From NCBI RefSeq assembly GCF_007713465.1, contig NZ_VMSG01000016.1, positions 1-64,000 of the forward strand: DNA of 64,000 nucleotides, written 5' to 3'. This document shows positions 1-6,888 of this stretch, piece after piece; position 1 is the stretch's first letter; the number at the start of each line of letters is the position of its first letter. Source of the stretch: Pseudomonas sp. H3(2019) (GTDB lineage: Bacteria; Pseudomonadota; Gammaproteobacteria; Pseudomonadales; Pseudomonadaceae). Made by a program: the position numbers and the translations under genes. Under the pieces are notes generated by a model. It made no database searches. It was not told the origin of the DNA and saw nothing but the letters and a program-made list of their open reading frames with translations.

Positions 1-1367
1 CGGTTCCTGAAGTCGACCACGTCTTCGGTAAAGCGGGCCGCGCCGAAACAGCCACCGACCCGGCGCCGCTGGAGATGTTCGAGACCACTATCCAGTTCAA
101 GCCGCATGAGCAGTGGCGCCCTGGTATGACCCAGGAAAAACTGGTGGATGAGCTGGATCGGGTGGTTCGCGTGCCTGGACTGACTAACATCTGGATACCG
201 CCGATCCGCAATCGAATCGACATGCTCGCCACCGGAATCAAGAGCCCGATAGGGGTAAAAATTGCCGGCACCAACCTGACAGAAATCGATGCGGCGACTC
301 AGGCCGTCGAGCGCGTAGCCAAGGACGTGCCCGGTGTCAGTTCGGCCCTGGCCGAACGCCTGACCGGTGGCCGTTACATTGATGTGGATATCGATCGTCA
401 AGCCGCTGCACGCTACGGACTAAACATCGCCGATGTGCAGTCAATCGTCGCCGGTGCTATCGGTGGTGAAAACATCGGGGAGACCATTGAAGGGCTCGCC
501 CGCTTCCCGATCAACGTCCGTTATCCCCGTGAGTGGCGTGACTCGCTCGGTGCCTTGGAACAGTTGCCGATCTACACCCCACTGGGTAGTCAGATCACCC
601 TCGGCACTGTAGCGAAGGTCAAGGTCAGTGACGGGCCGCCGATGCTCAAGAGCGAGAACGCACGGCCTTCCGGCTGGGTGTATATCGACGTGCGTGGCCG
701 GGATATTGCCTCGGTGGTCGCCGACCTACGCCGGGTCGTCAGTGAGCAGGTCAAGTTGCAGCCCGGCATGAGCCTGAGCTACTCGGGGCAGTTCGAATTT
801 CTCGAAAGGGCCAACGCACGACTCAAGCTGGTGGTGCCGGCGACGTTGCTGATCATTTTCGTGCTGCTCTACCTGACCTTCGCCCGCTTCGACGAGGCCT
901 TGCTGATCATGGCCACTCTGCCATTTGCCCTCACTGGTGGCGCATGGTTCCTCTATCTGTTGGGATTCAACCTGTCGGTGGCCACTGGAGTCGGATTTAT
1001 CGCGCTAGCAGGTGTGTCTGCCGAGTTTGGCGTGATCATGCTGCTCTACCTGAAGAACGCCTGGGCCGAACGTGAAGATCTCGGCGACAGCACCGAGCGT
1101 GGGCTGGTCGCCGCGATTCGTGAAGGCGCCGTGCAACGCGTTCGACCCAAGGCCATGACCGTGGCCGTCATCATCGCCGGCCTGTTACCCATCCTGTTGG
1201 GCAGCGGCACCGGCAGCGAAGTGATGAGTCGCATCGCCACGCCTATGGTTGGCGGCATGGTCACTGCGCCCTTGTTATCCCTATTCGTTATTCCGGCGGC
1301 CTACCGTTTGATGCGCCGTCGGCACCTCCCCGTTGTATCCACCACCCCTCAAGGAAAAGTCGTATGA
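1..1367 (+). CDS. cusA: CusA-type Cu(I)/Ag(I) efflux RND transporter, C-terminal part
   Basis: This is the C-terminal 455 or so residues of a heavy-metal RND inner-membrane pump. The reading frame is open from position 3, so the ATG at 75 is internal and the gene starts before the window. The stretch from VPEV to APLEM is typical of CusA/SilA proteins. The periplasmic pore domain is followed by a run of membrane segments from about position 830, with the cytoplasmic loop and the last helices ending in VIPAAYRLM. CusA works with CusB and CusC, presumably encoded upstream, to export Cu(I) or Ag(I) from the periplasm. The stop codon overlaps the start of the cusF-like gene, so the two are co-transcribed. 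Substrate is inferred from the CusF partner; a CzcA-type specificity is less likely. Confidence 0.88.
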   Translation, partial: VPEVDHVFGKAGRAETATDPAPLEMFETTIQFKPHEQWRPGMTQEKLVDELDRVVRVPGLTNIWIPPIRNRIDMLATGIKSPIGVKIAGTNLTEIDAATQAVERVAKDVPGVSSALAERLTGGRYIDVDIDRQAAARYGLNIADVQSIVAGAIGGENIGETIEGLARFPINVRYPREWRDSLGALEQLPIYTPLGSQITLGTVAKVKVSDGPPMLKSENARPSGWVYIDVRGRDIASVVADLRRVVSEQVKLQPGMSLSYSGQFEFLERANARLKLVVPATLLIIFVLLYLTFARFDEALLIMATLPFALTGGAWFLYLLGFNLSVATGVGFIALAGVSAEFGVIMLLYLKNAWAEREDLGDSTERGLVAAIREGAVQRVRPKAMTVAVIIAGLLPILLGSGTGSEVMSRIATPMVGGMVTAPLLSLFVIPAAYRLMRRRHLPVVSTTPQGKVV

Positions 1368-1726
1368 AACTGACCCTGATCGCCGTTGCAAGCACCGTTG
1401 TCGCACTGTCTCTTTCTGCTCAGGCAGAAGACATGCCGGGTATGAAGATGGACGCTATGCCCATGAAGGGCATGCAGATGGCGCAGGAGACCGAGCAGGC
1501 TCCAGTGGCCAAAGCCGAGGGCACGATCAAGGCTATCGACACCACGAAACATACGGTGACTATCGCCCATGGCGCCGTTCCAGCCGTGCAGTGGCCCGCC
1601 ATGACCATGGCATTCAACGCAACAACCAAACAACTGGCAGGCTTGAAGGCTGGGGATCAAGTAGCGTTTGAGTTTCGTGCCGAAGGCATGGCAGCCACCA
1701 TCGTGTCGATCAAGCCCCTGAAGTAA
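1364..1726 (+). CDS. cusF: CusF-like periplasmic Cu/Ag-binding protein
   Basis: This 120-residue protein starts with a signal peptide ending at about residue 21 (SAQA-ED). A Met-rich segment follows (residues 24-39). The C-terminal small beta-barrel is CusF-like: His69, Trp77, Met80 and Met82 have exactly the spacing of the E. coli CusF ligands H36, W44, M47 and M49. CusF hands Cu(I) or Ag(I) to the CusCBA pump in the periplasm. The ATG overlaps the cusA stop codon (ATGA), giving translational coupling, and a strong terminator follows at 1,892-1,917. Nothing in the gene looks damaged. Confidence 0.92.
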   Translation: MKLTLIAVASTVVALSLSAQAEDMPGMKMDAMPMKGMQMAQETEQAPVAKAEGTIKAIDTTKHTVTIAHGAVPAVQWPAMTMAFNATTKQLAGLKAGDQVAFEFRAEGMAATIVSIKPLK

Positions 1727-1891
1727 CAATGGTATGGCTGGGTTCGGTATTCACAAGCTGGTACCGGACCAGCCCATCCACCATTGATAGGCGCACAGAT
1801 CAGCGAAAGGCTTGCGGCAATGCAGCGTGAATGAAGAGTTGATTGCTCCACCGTCCTCCTGTTTGGCTCCTTTGGTTTGGAGGATGGATTC

Positions 1892-1917
1892 AGGCGCCTG
1901 AATTAGGCGCCTTTTTT
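1892..1917 (+). terminator. Rho-independent terminator of the cus operon
   Basis: A 7-bp GC-rich stem (AGGCGCC / GGCGCCT) with a 7-nt loop is followed by six T residues on the plus strand. It lies 165 bp after the cusF-like gene. No gene is seen between cusF and this site. Confidence 0.8.
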
Positions 1918-1984
1918 CGCTCATATAGTCCGTGTAAACCGTTTCGCGATGATGTGATCGCCACTTAGACTCGGTTGCATCAGG

Positions 1985-2316
1985 CTACTGCGGATAAGCA
2001 AAGAGCAGTGAATGGATGAACTCCCGCCAATTCCGCAGACGTGGGAACAACATGGGCACCCGCTGCCGATAGGTCTGATACTCCTCACCAAAGCGCTCGG
2101 CAAGGCCGACTCCTCCCGCTTCGCTAGACGGACATAAACCAACACGATCAGGGGAAATAATAATGTGATAACTGTCGGCCAATGAATGACCTGTCCAAAA
2201 ACCGCTAGCATGATCCCGGTGTATTGCGGGTGGCGGATCAGACCGTAGACACCCTGTGTCGCCAGCTTCCCCTCCAGACATGTGCGGTAAACCTGAACCC
2301 CAGCCCCGGATTAATA
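1985..2316 (-). pseudogene. Decayed isoprenylcysteine methyltransferase-like membrane protein
   Basis: Two minus-strand frames together give a family-typical C-terminus. One frame reads VYRTCLEGKLATQGVYGLIRH and runs on through HPQYTGIMLAVFGQ and a membrane segment to LAKREE. The other frame then reads GLAERFGEEYQTYRQRVPM and on to the stop. The shift, apparently a lost base, is near 2,110. The N-terminal half is missing: going upstream in frame, a stop is reached near 2,315. Such ICMT/PEMT-like proteins often sit in heavy-metal resistance clusters. The broken N-terminus probably marks an old breakpoint where the metal genes were joined to the next cargo module. Confidence 0.75.
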
Positions 2317-2461
2317 GGGCCTCGCGATTGATTCGTAATTCAGTTCGGCTGTTACAAATATTAGCCTTGTGGTGGCGAGCAATCGACAATCAGAGGATGG
2401 AAATGCCCGGAGCGCCGTGATATTCCTTTGCCACCAAGATGAACCAAGGAGCGGTAATAAC

Positions 2462-3490
2462 ATGGCGACAAATTTCCCTGAGCATCCCCCGTACATTCCC
2501 ATTATTAAGTGGCAGTCCTACGAGCAGAAGGCGCTTAAAAAGGTCGCTGCCGATGTAGGGAGGCATGTGCTTCCTTGCGTAGAAGTCAGAGATTCTGCAC
2601 AACACATAAATCTCATGGGTGCGTTTAATGGTACGTGGGATAGTTCGGCGTTGGTCGATTATGCCGATCCTAAAGGAGTTTTGACGGCAAATCGAAAACG
2701 CGAGTTGCATGATTTCCTGGCCTCAGCAAACGGGCTGGGGCTCCCCATCGTTCCTGTGTTCAATCCTTACGATGTGCCGGGGCTTGGTGCACCACTCCAG
2801 ACTTTGGCAGCCTCCTTTGGTGAAGCTGCACTGCGCTTACGGGTAGCTGCGCTATCAATCACTGCTGATCATGTGGCCAATGTTACGGCGGCTTACAACG
2901 CCCTAGCTGCTCATGGACTACGAATGAGTTTGATCATTGACCTCGGCGTTGCTCCGCAAACATGGACAAACGCAGATACTCAGCGATTCTCCACGGAGTT
3001 GTCGCAGTTCCAGCAGCTTGACTTCACCAGCATCCATGTCGCGTCCGGCGCTTACCCTGAAAGCCTCGCTGCGGTAAAAACTGGTGTGGGGGTTTTCAAC
3101 CGGCGAGATTGGTCGTTCTGGAGTGATCTTAACGCCGCAGCTCCTGGCATGAGAATCGGCTTCAGCGATTACGGAGTTCTTTCTCCTGTTTGGACTGAAG
3201 AGGCTTTAACACGTCGGGGCGCCCGGGTGGCAATCCGTTATACGCGGAATAACGATTGGCTCATTCTTCGGGCCGACGGTAAGAAAAAAACGGACTCCGT
3301 CGCGATTTCTGAAATCATGGTTAACGCTTACGCAGCTGACTTCAAGGGCCCAGCATATTCATTCGGTGACGAACTCTTGGCTGAGCGTGCGGACCCGGCA
3401 GTACTGCTTACCAAAAAACGCTGTGGCCATTACCACATCACGGAAGGTTGGAGCCATCACATTGCGGTGGTGGTCAAGGAGCAGTACTGA
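2462..3490 (+). CDS. Beta-protein family (sce7725-like) protein of unknown function
   Basis: This 342-residue protein resembles the T4 beta-protein family (Pfam Beta_protein) and the sce7725 group, named after a Sorangium gene. It opens with the family-like segment YIPIIKWQSYEQKAL, has LPCVEV near residue 40, and ends in an aromatic, His-rich tail (GHYHITEGWSHH). The start at 2,462 is preferred over in-frame codons from 2,369 because AAGGAG lies 11 nt upstream. It faces an sce7726-like gene (3,642-4,295) across a 150-bp gap; these two families are known to occur together. Its biochemical role is not established to my knowledge. It is cargo of the Tn7-like element, so a role in conflict with phages or plasmids is plausible but inferred. 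Confidence 0.75.
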   Translation: MATNFPEHPPYIPIIKWQSYEQKALKKVAADVGRHVLPCVEVRDSAQHINLMGAFNGTWDSSALVDYADPKGVLTANRKRELHDFLASANGLGLPIVPVFNPYDVPGLGAPLQTLAASFGEAALRLRVAALSITADHVANVTAAYNALAAHGLRMSLIIDLGVAPQTWTNADTQRFSTELSQFQQLDFTSIHVASGAYPESLAAVKTGVGVFNRRDWSFWSDLNAAAPGMRIGFSDYGVLSPVWTEEALTRRGARVAIRYTRNNDWLILRADGKKKTDSVAISEIMVNAYAADFKGPAYSFGDELLAERADPAVLLTKKRCGHYHITEGWSHHIAVVVKEQY

Positions 3491-3641
3491 CCAGGCATAT
3501 CCGGCTGCGAGGATCGATATGTTCAGCGCATTCCCTAGGAGATAAGGACTGCGCTGTTGCCCTGCTCCAGGTACCTGTCGGAATTTTTTCGCGCAAAAGG
3601 TGAGTCTTTTACGTATGAATGAGAGCAATTGCCCCTTCCTT

Positions 3642-4295
3642 CTATATAGAGAAGGTACGGGGCTTTTCGTCCACGTTGGCAGGGCAAAGGTCCGTTGTGA
3701 GGCTTTCGATCTCGTCGATGAGCTCTTCCTGGCAGTGAATAGGTTGAGAAAGGCCAACCCGCTTCAGAAGATACTCTCGAACCTGCTGACGTAACTCATC
3801 AAGGCTCAGGATCTGAGCAATGTAGGCTTGAATCTGGTAAAGACTTTTACTTTTCCATCCCCGTAGCTTGCCAAGCTTATCGAGCAGGTGAAGCGCCTCA
3901 TCACGCTTGAGCAGTGTGGCAAGCACGTCAGGTTGGTGCCGCTTGTTGGGTTTTGCCGATCGGATTTGTTTGAATTTGTCTGTGGTTTCATCCGGCAGGA
4001 TGAGAATTCCCCACCAGCTGGGAAGAATCGGCAGGGCTTTCTTCAAATGTCGTTCTGCCGTTACCAGTGTAATTCGATCGAAAACTCTTGCATAACGAGC
4101 CCCCTGACCTATCAAACGTTTGAGGGTGTCCGCTTCGCTTTTGATTTCATAGCAGTGCATATCCATCACATGCACGAGGTCGGCACGTATCTCACCGCCG
4201 CTCAGCTCAACCTCTTCAAGGAATGAGCCAGGAAGATTTTCCGGCAAATTATTGAGGTGCAGTGCCAGAGCTCGTTTTATCTCGGCTTCGCGCAT
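3642..4295 (-). CDS. sce7726-family protein, PD-(D/E)XK nuclease-like
   Basis: This 217-residue protein has a PD-(D/E)XK-like core. Asp39 in RADLV and Glu50-Ile-Lys52 in YEIKSE are separated by a short strand and followed by ADTLKRLIGQGARYARVFD, with a conserved-looking Gln and Tyr. The C-terminal half is helical and Lys/Leu-rich. The start at 4,295 (MREAEIKRAL) fits family N-termini; an in-frame ATG at 4,325 is the alternative. The gene converges with the sce7725-like gene, and its 5' end is about 90 bp from a divergent HTH gene, so both may share a control region. Nuclease activity is inferred from the motif, and the target is unknown. Confidence 0.75.
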   Translation of the reverse strand: MREAEIKRALALHLNNLPENLPGSFLEEVELSGGEIRADLVHVMDMHCYEIKSEADTLKRLIGQGARYARVFDRITLVTAERHLKKALPILPSWWGILILPDETTDKFKQIRSAKPNKRHQPDVLATLLKRDEALHLLDKLGKLRGWKSKSLYQIQAYIAQILSLDELRQQVREYLLKRVGLSQPIHCQEELIDEIESLTTDLCPANVDEKPRTFSI

Positions 4296-4380
4296 TTCAT
4301 GTCCCAGGATTTGGCAGGGCGCCAAAAAAGCGGGTCAGCATAACCCAATTAGCCATCTTTGATTGATATCTGAGCATCCT

Positions 4381-4422
4381 CATGACTATGCAAATAGTCT
4401 ATTATTATTGCATGAATATGCA
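4381..4422. promoter_or_regulatory. Paired repeats, putative operator of the HTH-peptidase operon
   Basis: CATGACTATGCA (4,381-4,392) is repeated as CATGAATATGCA (4,411-4,422), exactly 30 bp apart, about three helical turns. Within them lie two inverted repeats: GACTAT-GCAA-ATAGTC (4,384-4,399) and TGCAT-GAAT-ATGCA (4,409-4,422). A TATTAT box near 4,401 could be a -10 element. The site lies between the divergent sce7726-like and HTH genes. The likely ligand is the HTH protein encoded just downstream. Confidence 0.5.
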
Positions 4423-4747
4423 TAAATCCACAGTTCAGGTAGTCTCGGAGCTTCAGAAATTCTTTGCTGACCAAGGTGTGACATCCAGCGTTGGCATAGC
4501 TAAGCTCACAGGAATTTCTCAGTCTCAGATCTATCGCAACCTTTTCGGTCAACCCAAGAGACTGACGAAAACCATCCGTCAGCTATGCATTTATGCGAAT
4601 GTTTCGATTGTGGTTGATCCGGTTAATCCTGCAACTTCCCAGGTCTTGATGGATGCCCTAGGCGTTATCTGGGACGGAAGTGAAGAACACGCTCGTCGAT
4701 TAGCAGACCTGCTTTTCGCCCATCGTCGAGCGAGTATGGGAAAATGA
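4412..4747 (+). CDS. Small HTH (Xre-like) DNA-binding protein
   Basis: This protein of about 111 residues has one central helix-turn-helix: VGIAKLTGISQSQIYRNLFG, followed by PKRLTKTIRQLCIYANV, a pattern seen in Xre-like regulators linked to toxin-antitoxin loci. The start is uncertain: ATG at 4,412, 4,418 or 4,382 are all in frame. The later ones place the paired operator repeats mostly upstream. It is 30 bp ahead of the ImmA/IrrE-type gene and in the same direction. HTH plus ImmA/IrrE pairs occur as repressor/anti-repressor modules and as the RosmerTA type of toxin-antitoxin system. Autoregulation through the 4,381-4,422 repeats is inferred. Confidence 0.75.
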   Translation: MNMHKSTVQVVSELQKFFADQGVTSSVGIAKLTGISQSQIYRNLFGQPKRLTKTIRQLCIYANVSIVVDPVNPATSQVLMDALGVIWDGSEEHARRLADLLFAHRRASMGK

Positions 4748-4777
4748 TTTTCGAAAAATGCGTTATAGGAGGATGCA

Positions 4778-5815
4778 ATGCGTGAGGCCACGACTCCAAT
4801 AACGGTGAAATCTGCGTTTGATAGCTTGAAAGCAGCTGGATACCCACGTCCCTATGTAGAGAAACTGTTGCCTGATTGGTGGGACAACAGTCTTTTCAAA
4901 ACGAGTGCGGGCGCTTTCCAATTTGCGATGATCTTGAAGCAGCGGTTGGGCCTGAACGTTCAGTTCGGTCAGGACGGAGCGCTGGAGATCCAAATGGCAG
5001 CGCCACAGGCGCGCTACAAACGGCGTAGTGACACCCATGAAGAAGAACTGAACATAGCTGCCAGCCTGGGCATAGCCTTAGCGAGGCTAGCAATTTTCTG
5101 CACGTCTATGCCTTATGAACCTCCACAAGCTGATCCATTGGCTATTCGTGCTTTGGTGCTGTCCAAGTCGAACAAACCCTTTGTCGATTTTGAGGGGCTT
5201 TTGGACTTATGTTGGGCCTGTGGGATTCCGGTTCTTTTTTTAAAAGGAATGCCAAAAAACACAAAACGTATGACCGGAATGACGGTGAACGTTGACGGCC
5301 GGCCTGCAATCATTTTGGGCTTCAATACCGCCCAGCACTCCAGGCAGCTCTTTGTTTTGGCCCACGAGTTGGCCCACATTCTATGCGGCCATCTTGAAAA
5401 TAATGGTGTCCTCATTGATGAGGACATCTCGGGTGTTGCCGATACCCTTCTGGGGAGCCAGGCGGTTAGAAAGGATGGCGAGGAGCGTGAGGCAGATGCA
5501 TTTGCTCTCGTTTTGTTGAGAAACGGGCACCCTAATCCTGTACGCGAAATGGGCCGTCCAGATTCCGCTGCTACGCTTGCATCGAGCGCGATGTCAGTTG
5601 GCCGGGCGCACGCGATTGATCCAGGTCATCTGATTCTTTCTTACGCCAAAGAACATGATGACTGGGCTAGAGCTAACCAAGCACTTAACTTCATGCCCAA
5701 CCCGGTTGGAGCCATTGAGCTTGTGGAGCAAAAATTCAGGGCTAACACAGCCTTGGATTCTCTGAGCGAAGAAAACCAGGAACATGTTTTGTTCATCCAG
5801 GGATTTGGGAGGTAG
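4778..5815 (+). CDS. ImmA/IrrE-family metallopeptidase
   Basis: This 345-residue protein has the zinc peptidase motif HELAH at residues 196-200, followed by a Glu-rich EEREADAFA segment near 235-243 that supplies the third metal ligand in this family. The N-terminal 90 residues (FDSLKAAGYPRPYVEKLLPDWW) form a helical region seen in larger ImmA/IrrE proteins. ImmA-type enzymes cleave partner HTH repressors and IrrE activates stress genes in a similar way, so the upstream HTH protein is the natural candidate substrate. GGAGG lies 6 nt before the ATG. The downstream PIN-like gene begins within 10 bp, which makes a three-gene operon. Catalysis and substrate are inferred. Confidence 0.85.
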   Translation: MREATTPITVKSAFDSLKAAGYPRPYVEKLLPDWWDNSLFKTSAGAFQFAMILKQRLGLNVQFGQDGALEIQMAAPQARYKRRSDTHEEELNIAASLGIALARLAIFCTSMPYEPPQADPLAIRALVLSKSNKPFVDFEGLLDLCWACGIPVLFLKGMPKNTKRMTGMTVNVDGRPAIILGFNTAQHSRQLFVLAHELAHILCGHLENNGVLIDEDISGVADTLLGSQAVRKDGEEREADAFALVLLRNGHPNPVREMGRPDSAATLASSAMSVGRAHAIDPGHLILSYAKEHDDWARANQALNFMPNPVGAIELVEQKFRANTALDSLSEENQEHVLFIQGFGR

Positions 5816-5822
5816 GTATTCC

Positions 5823-6449
5823 TTGTACTTACTCGACAGCGATGTGGCCCGCAAAATCTGCCAGTACCATCTGCTAAATGAGCTGGCTACGGCACTCAGG
5901 CGCGGGCTTGATGGATTCGCTGTCCTCCCTCAACTTCGATTCCAACTCAAGTTGGCCAATCCTGCTTCTGCTTTAGCTAAATTGGGCTCGGCTGAAGCGG
6001 TTGAACTCGCTAGCCAATTGATCGCCGCGGCATCGGAAGTAGTCGTGGTAGCTGATACTGCTAATCCCATACTCAGCTTGAATCGGCCTGATCTGGATAC
6101 TGGAGAAGCGACGCTGTTTGCTGCGTTGCATGAAGCCGAAGAGGACTCAGTAATCAGTGGTGACAAGAGAGCATTCGTAGCTCTCGCTCAGATTGATGAC
6201 GAGCCTGTGATCGACGCGCTTTGGGCTCGTTTGATTTGTCTTGAGGAAGCATTGTTCATCATTCTGGAAAGTGTGGGTCTCGCTGTAGTCTCGGAAAAAA
6301 TCCGAGCGAGACCTGAGGTGGACACTGCATTGAGCATCATTTTTGGGCGGGCTGCGCCGAATGACTACGCATGCGTCAGAACTGGACTCGAAAGCTATAT
6401 GGAAAATCTACGATCCTCCACAGGTGGAAAGTACATATCCCCCATATGA
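5823..6449 (+). CDS. PIN-like domain protein, candidate RNase effector
   Basis: The protein has about 208 residues. The best start is the TTG at 5,823, with GGGAGGT about 10 nt upstream; an ATG at 5,784 overlaps the peptidase gene. The N-terminus LYLLDSDVARK provides an early acidic residue, and TGEATLFAALHEAEEDSVIS followed by GDKRAF is PIN-like, with more acidic residues and the strand-GDKRA pattern. PIN domains are usually Mg-dependent RNases and often toxins. The C-terminal third is helical and unassigned. It is probably translated with the metallopeptidase. A toxin role with the HTH protein and peptidase as controllers is an inference. Confidence 0.65.
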   Translation: MYLLDSDVARKICQYHLLNELATALRRGLDGFAVLPQLRFQLKLANPASALAKLGSAEAVELASQLIAAASEVVVVADTANPILSLNRPDLDTGEATLFAALHEAEEDSVISGDKRAFVALAQIDDEPVIDALWARLICLEEALFIILESVGLAVVSEKIRARPEVDTALSIIFGRAAPNDYACVRTGLESYMENLRSSTGGKYISPI

Positions 6450-6529
6450 AGGTTCGAACGTAAGGGGCAGGTACGCGCAGCACCTACCAGAGCGATCGAA
6501 GGTTCCCATTCGTGCTGGCCGCACACTGT

Positions 6530-6719
6530 AGTGGTCTAATGAAACCGGACACCCATTTAGGCGAGAATGCTCGCCAGATAGAGGTATCTGATGACCAAGC
6601 AACGTCGTTCCTTTTCCGCTGAATTCAAACGCGATGCCGCAAGCCTCGTGCTCGATCAAGGCTACAGCCACATTGAAGCCAAATTTCCTAAATCGATGAA
6701 TAGGTATGGGTATGAGTGA
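6530..6719 (+). pseudogene. IS3-family insertion sequence remnant (orfA 5' fragment)
   Basis: GTGGTCTAATGAAACCGGAC near 6,530 looks like the terminal inverted repeat of an IS3-type element. The ATG at 6,591 opens a frame starting MTKQRRSFSAEFKRDAASLV, typical for IS3 OrfA with its HTH. Family similarity stops after GYSHIEA at about 6,680, and the frame ends at 6,719. The rest of orfA, all of orfB and the other end are missing. The fragment lies between the PIN-like gene and the second tniQ and so marks a rearrangement point. Nothing else is recognised between 6,720 and 6,888. Confidence 0.75.
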
Positions 6720-6888
6720 CTCGAACAGATAGTAACGTAGACAATAATTCTCCCGCGCAGAAAAGTGGATCGGGATCTATCGCTCTGATGGGGATTCATG
6801 CTATCAGTATTGCGCGACTACTGGAGGTTCAGGTTGTAATGGCAGTAAAAGACCTGAGCATGGATATAGATCTAGAACATTGATAAAT

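Noticed and set aside
2038..2062. GGGAACAACATGGG as a possible left transposon end
   Set aside because: It resembles the right-end repeat but occurs once and lies in the conserved coding part (RVPMLFPRL) of the methyltransferase-like pseudogene.
6728..6760. CGAACAGATAGTAACGTAGA region as a TnsB site
   Set aside because: Only a loose match to the end repeat, with no second copy at 20-bp spacing.
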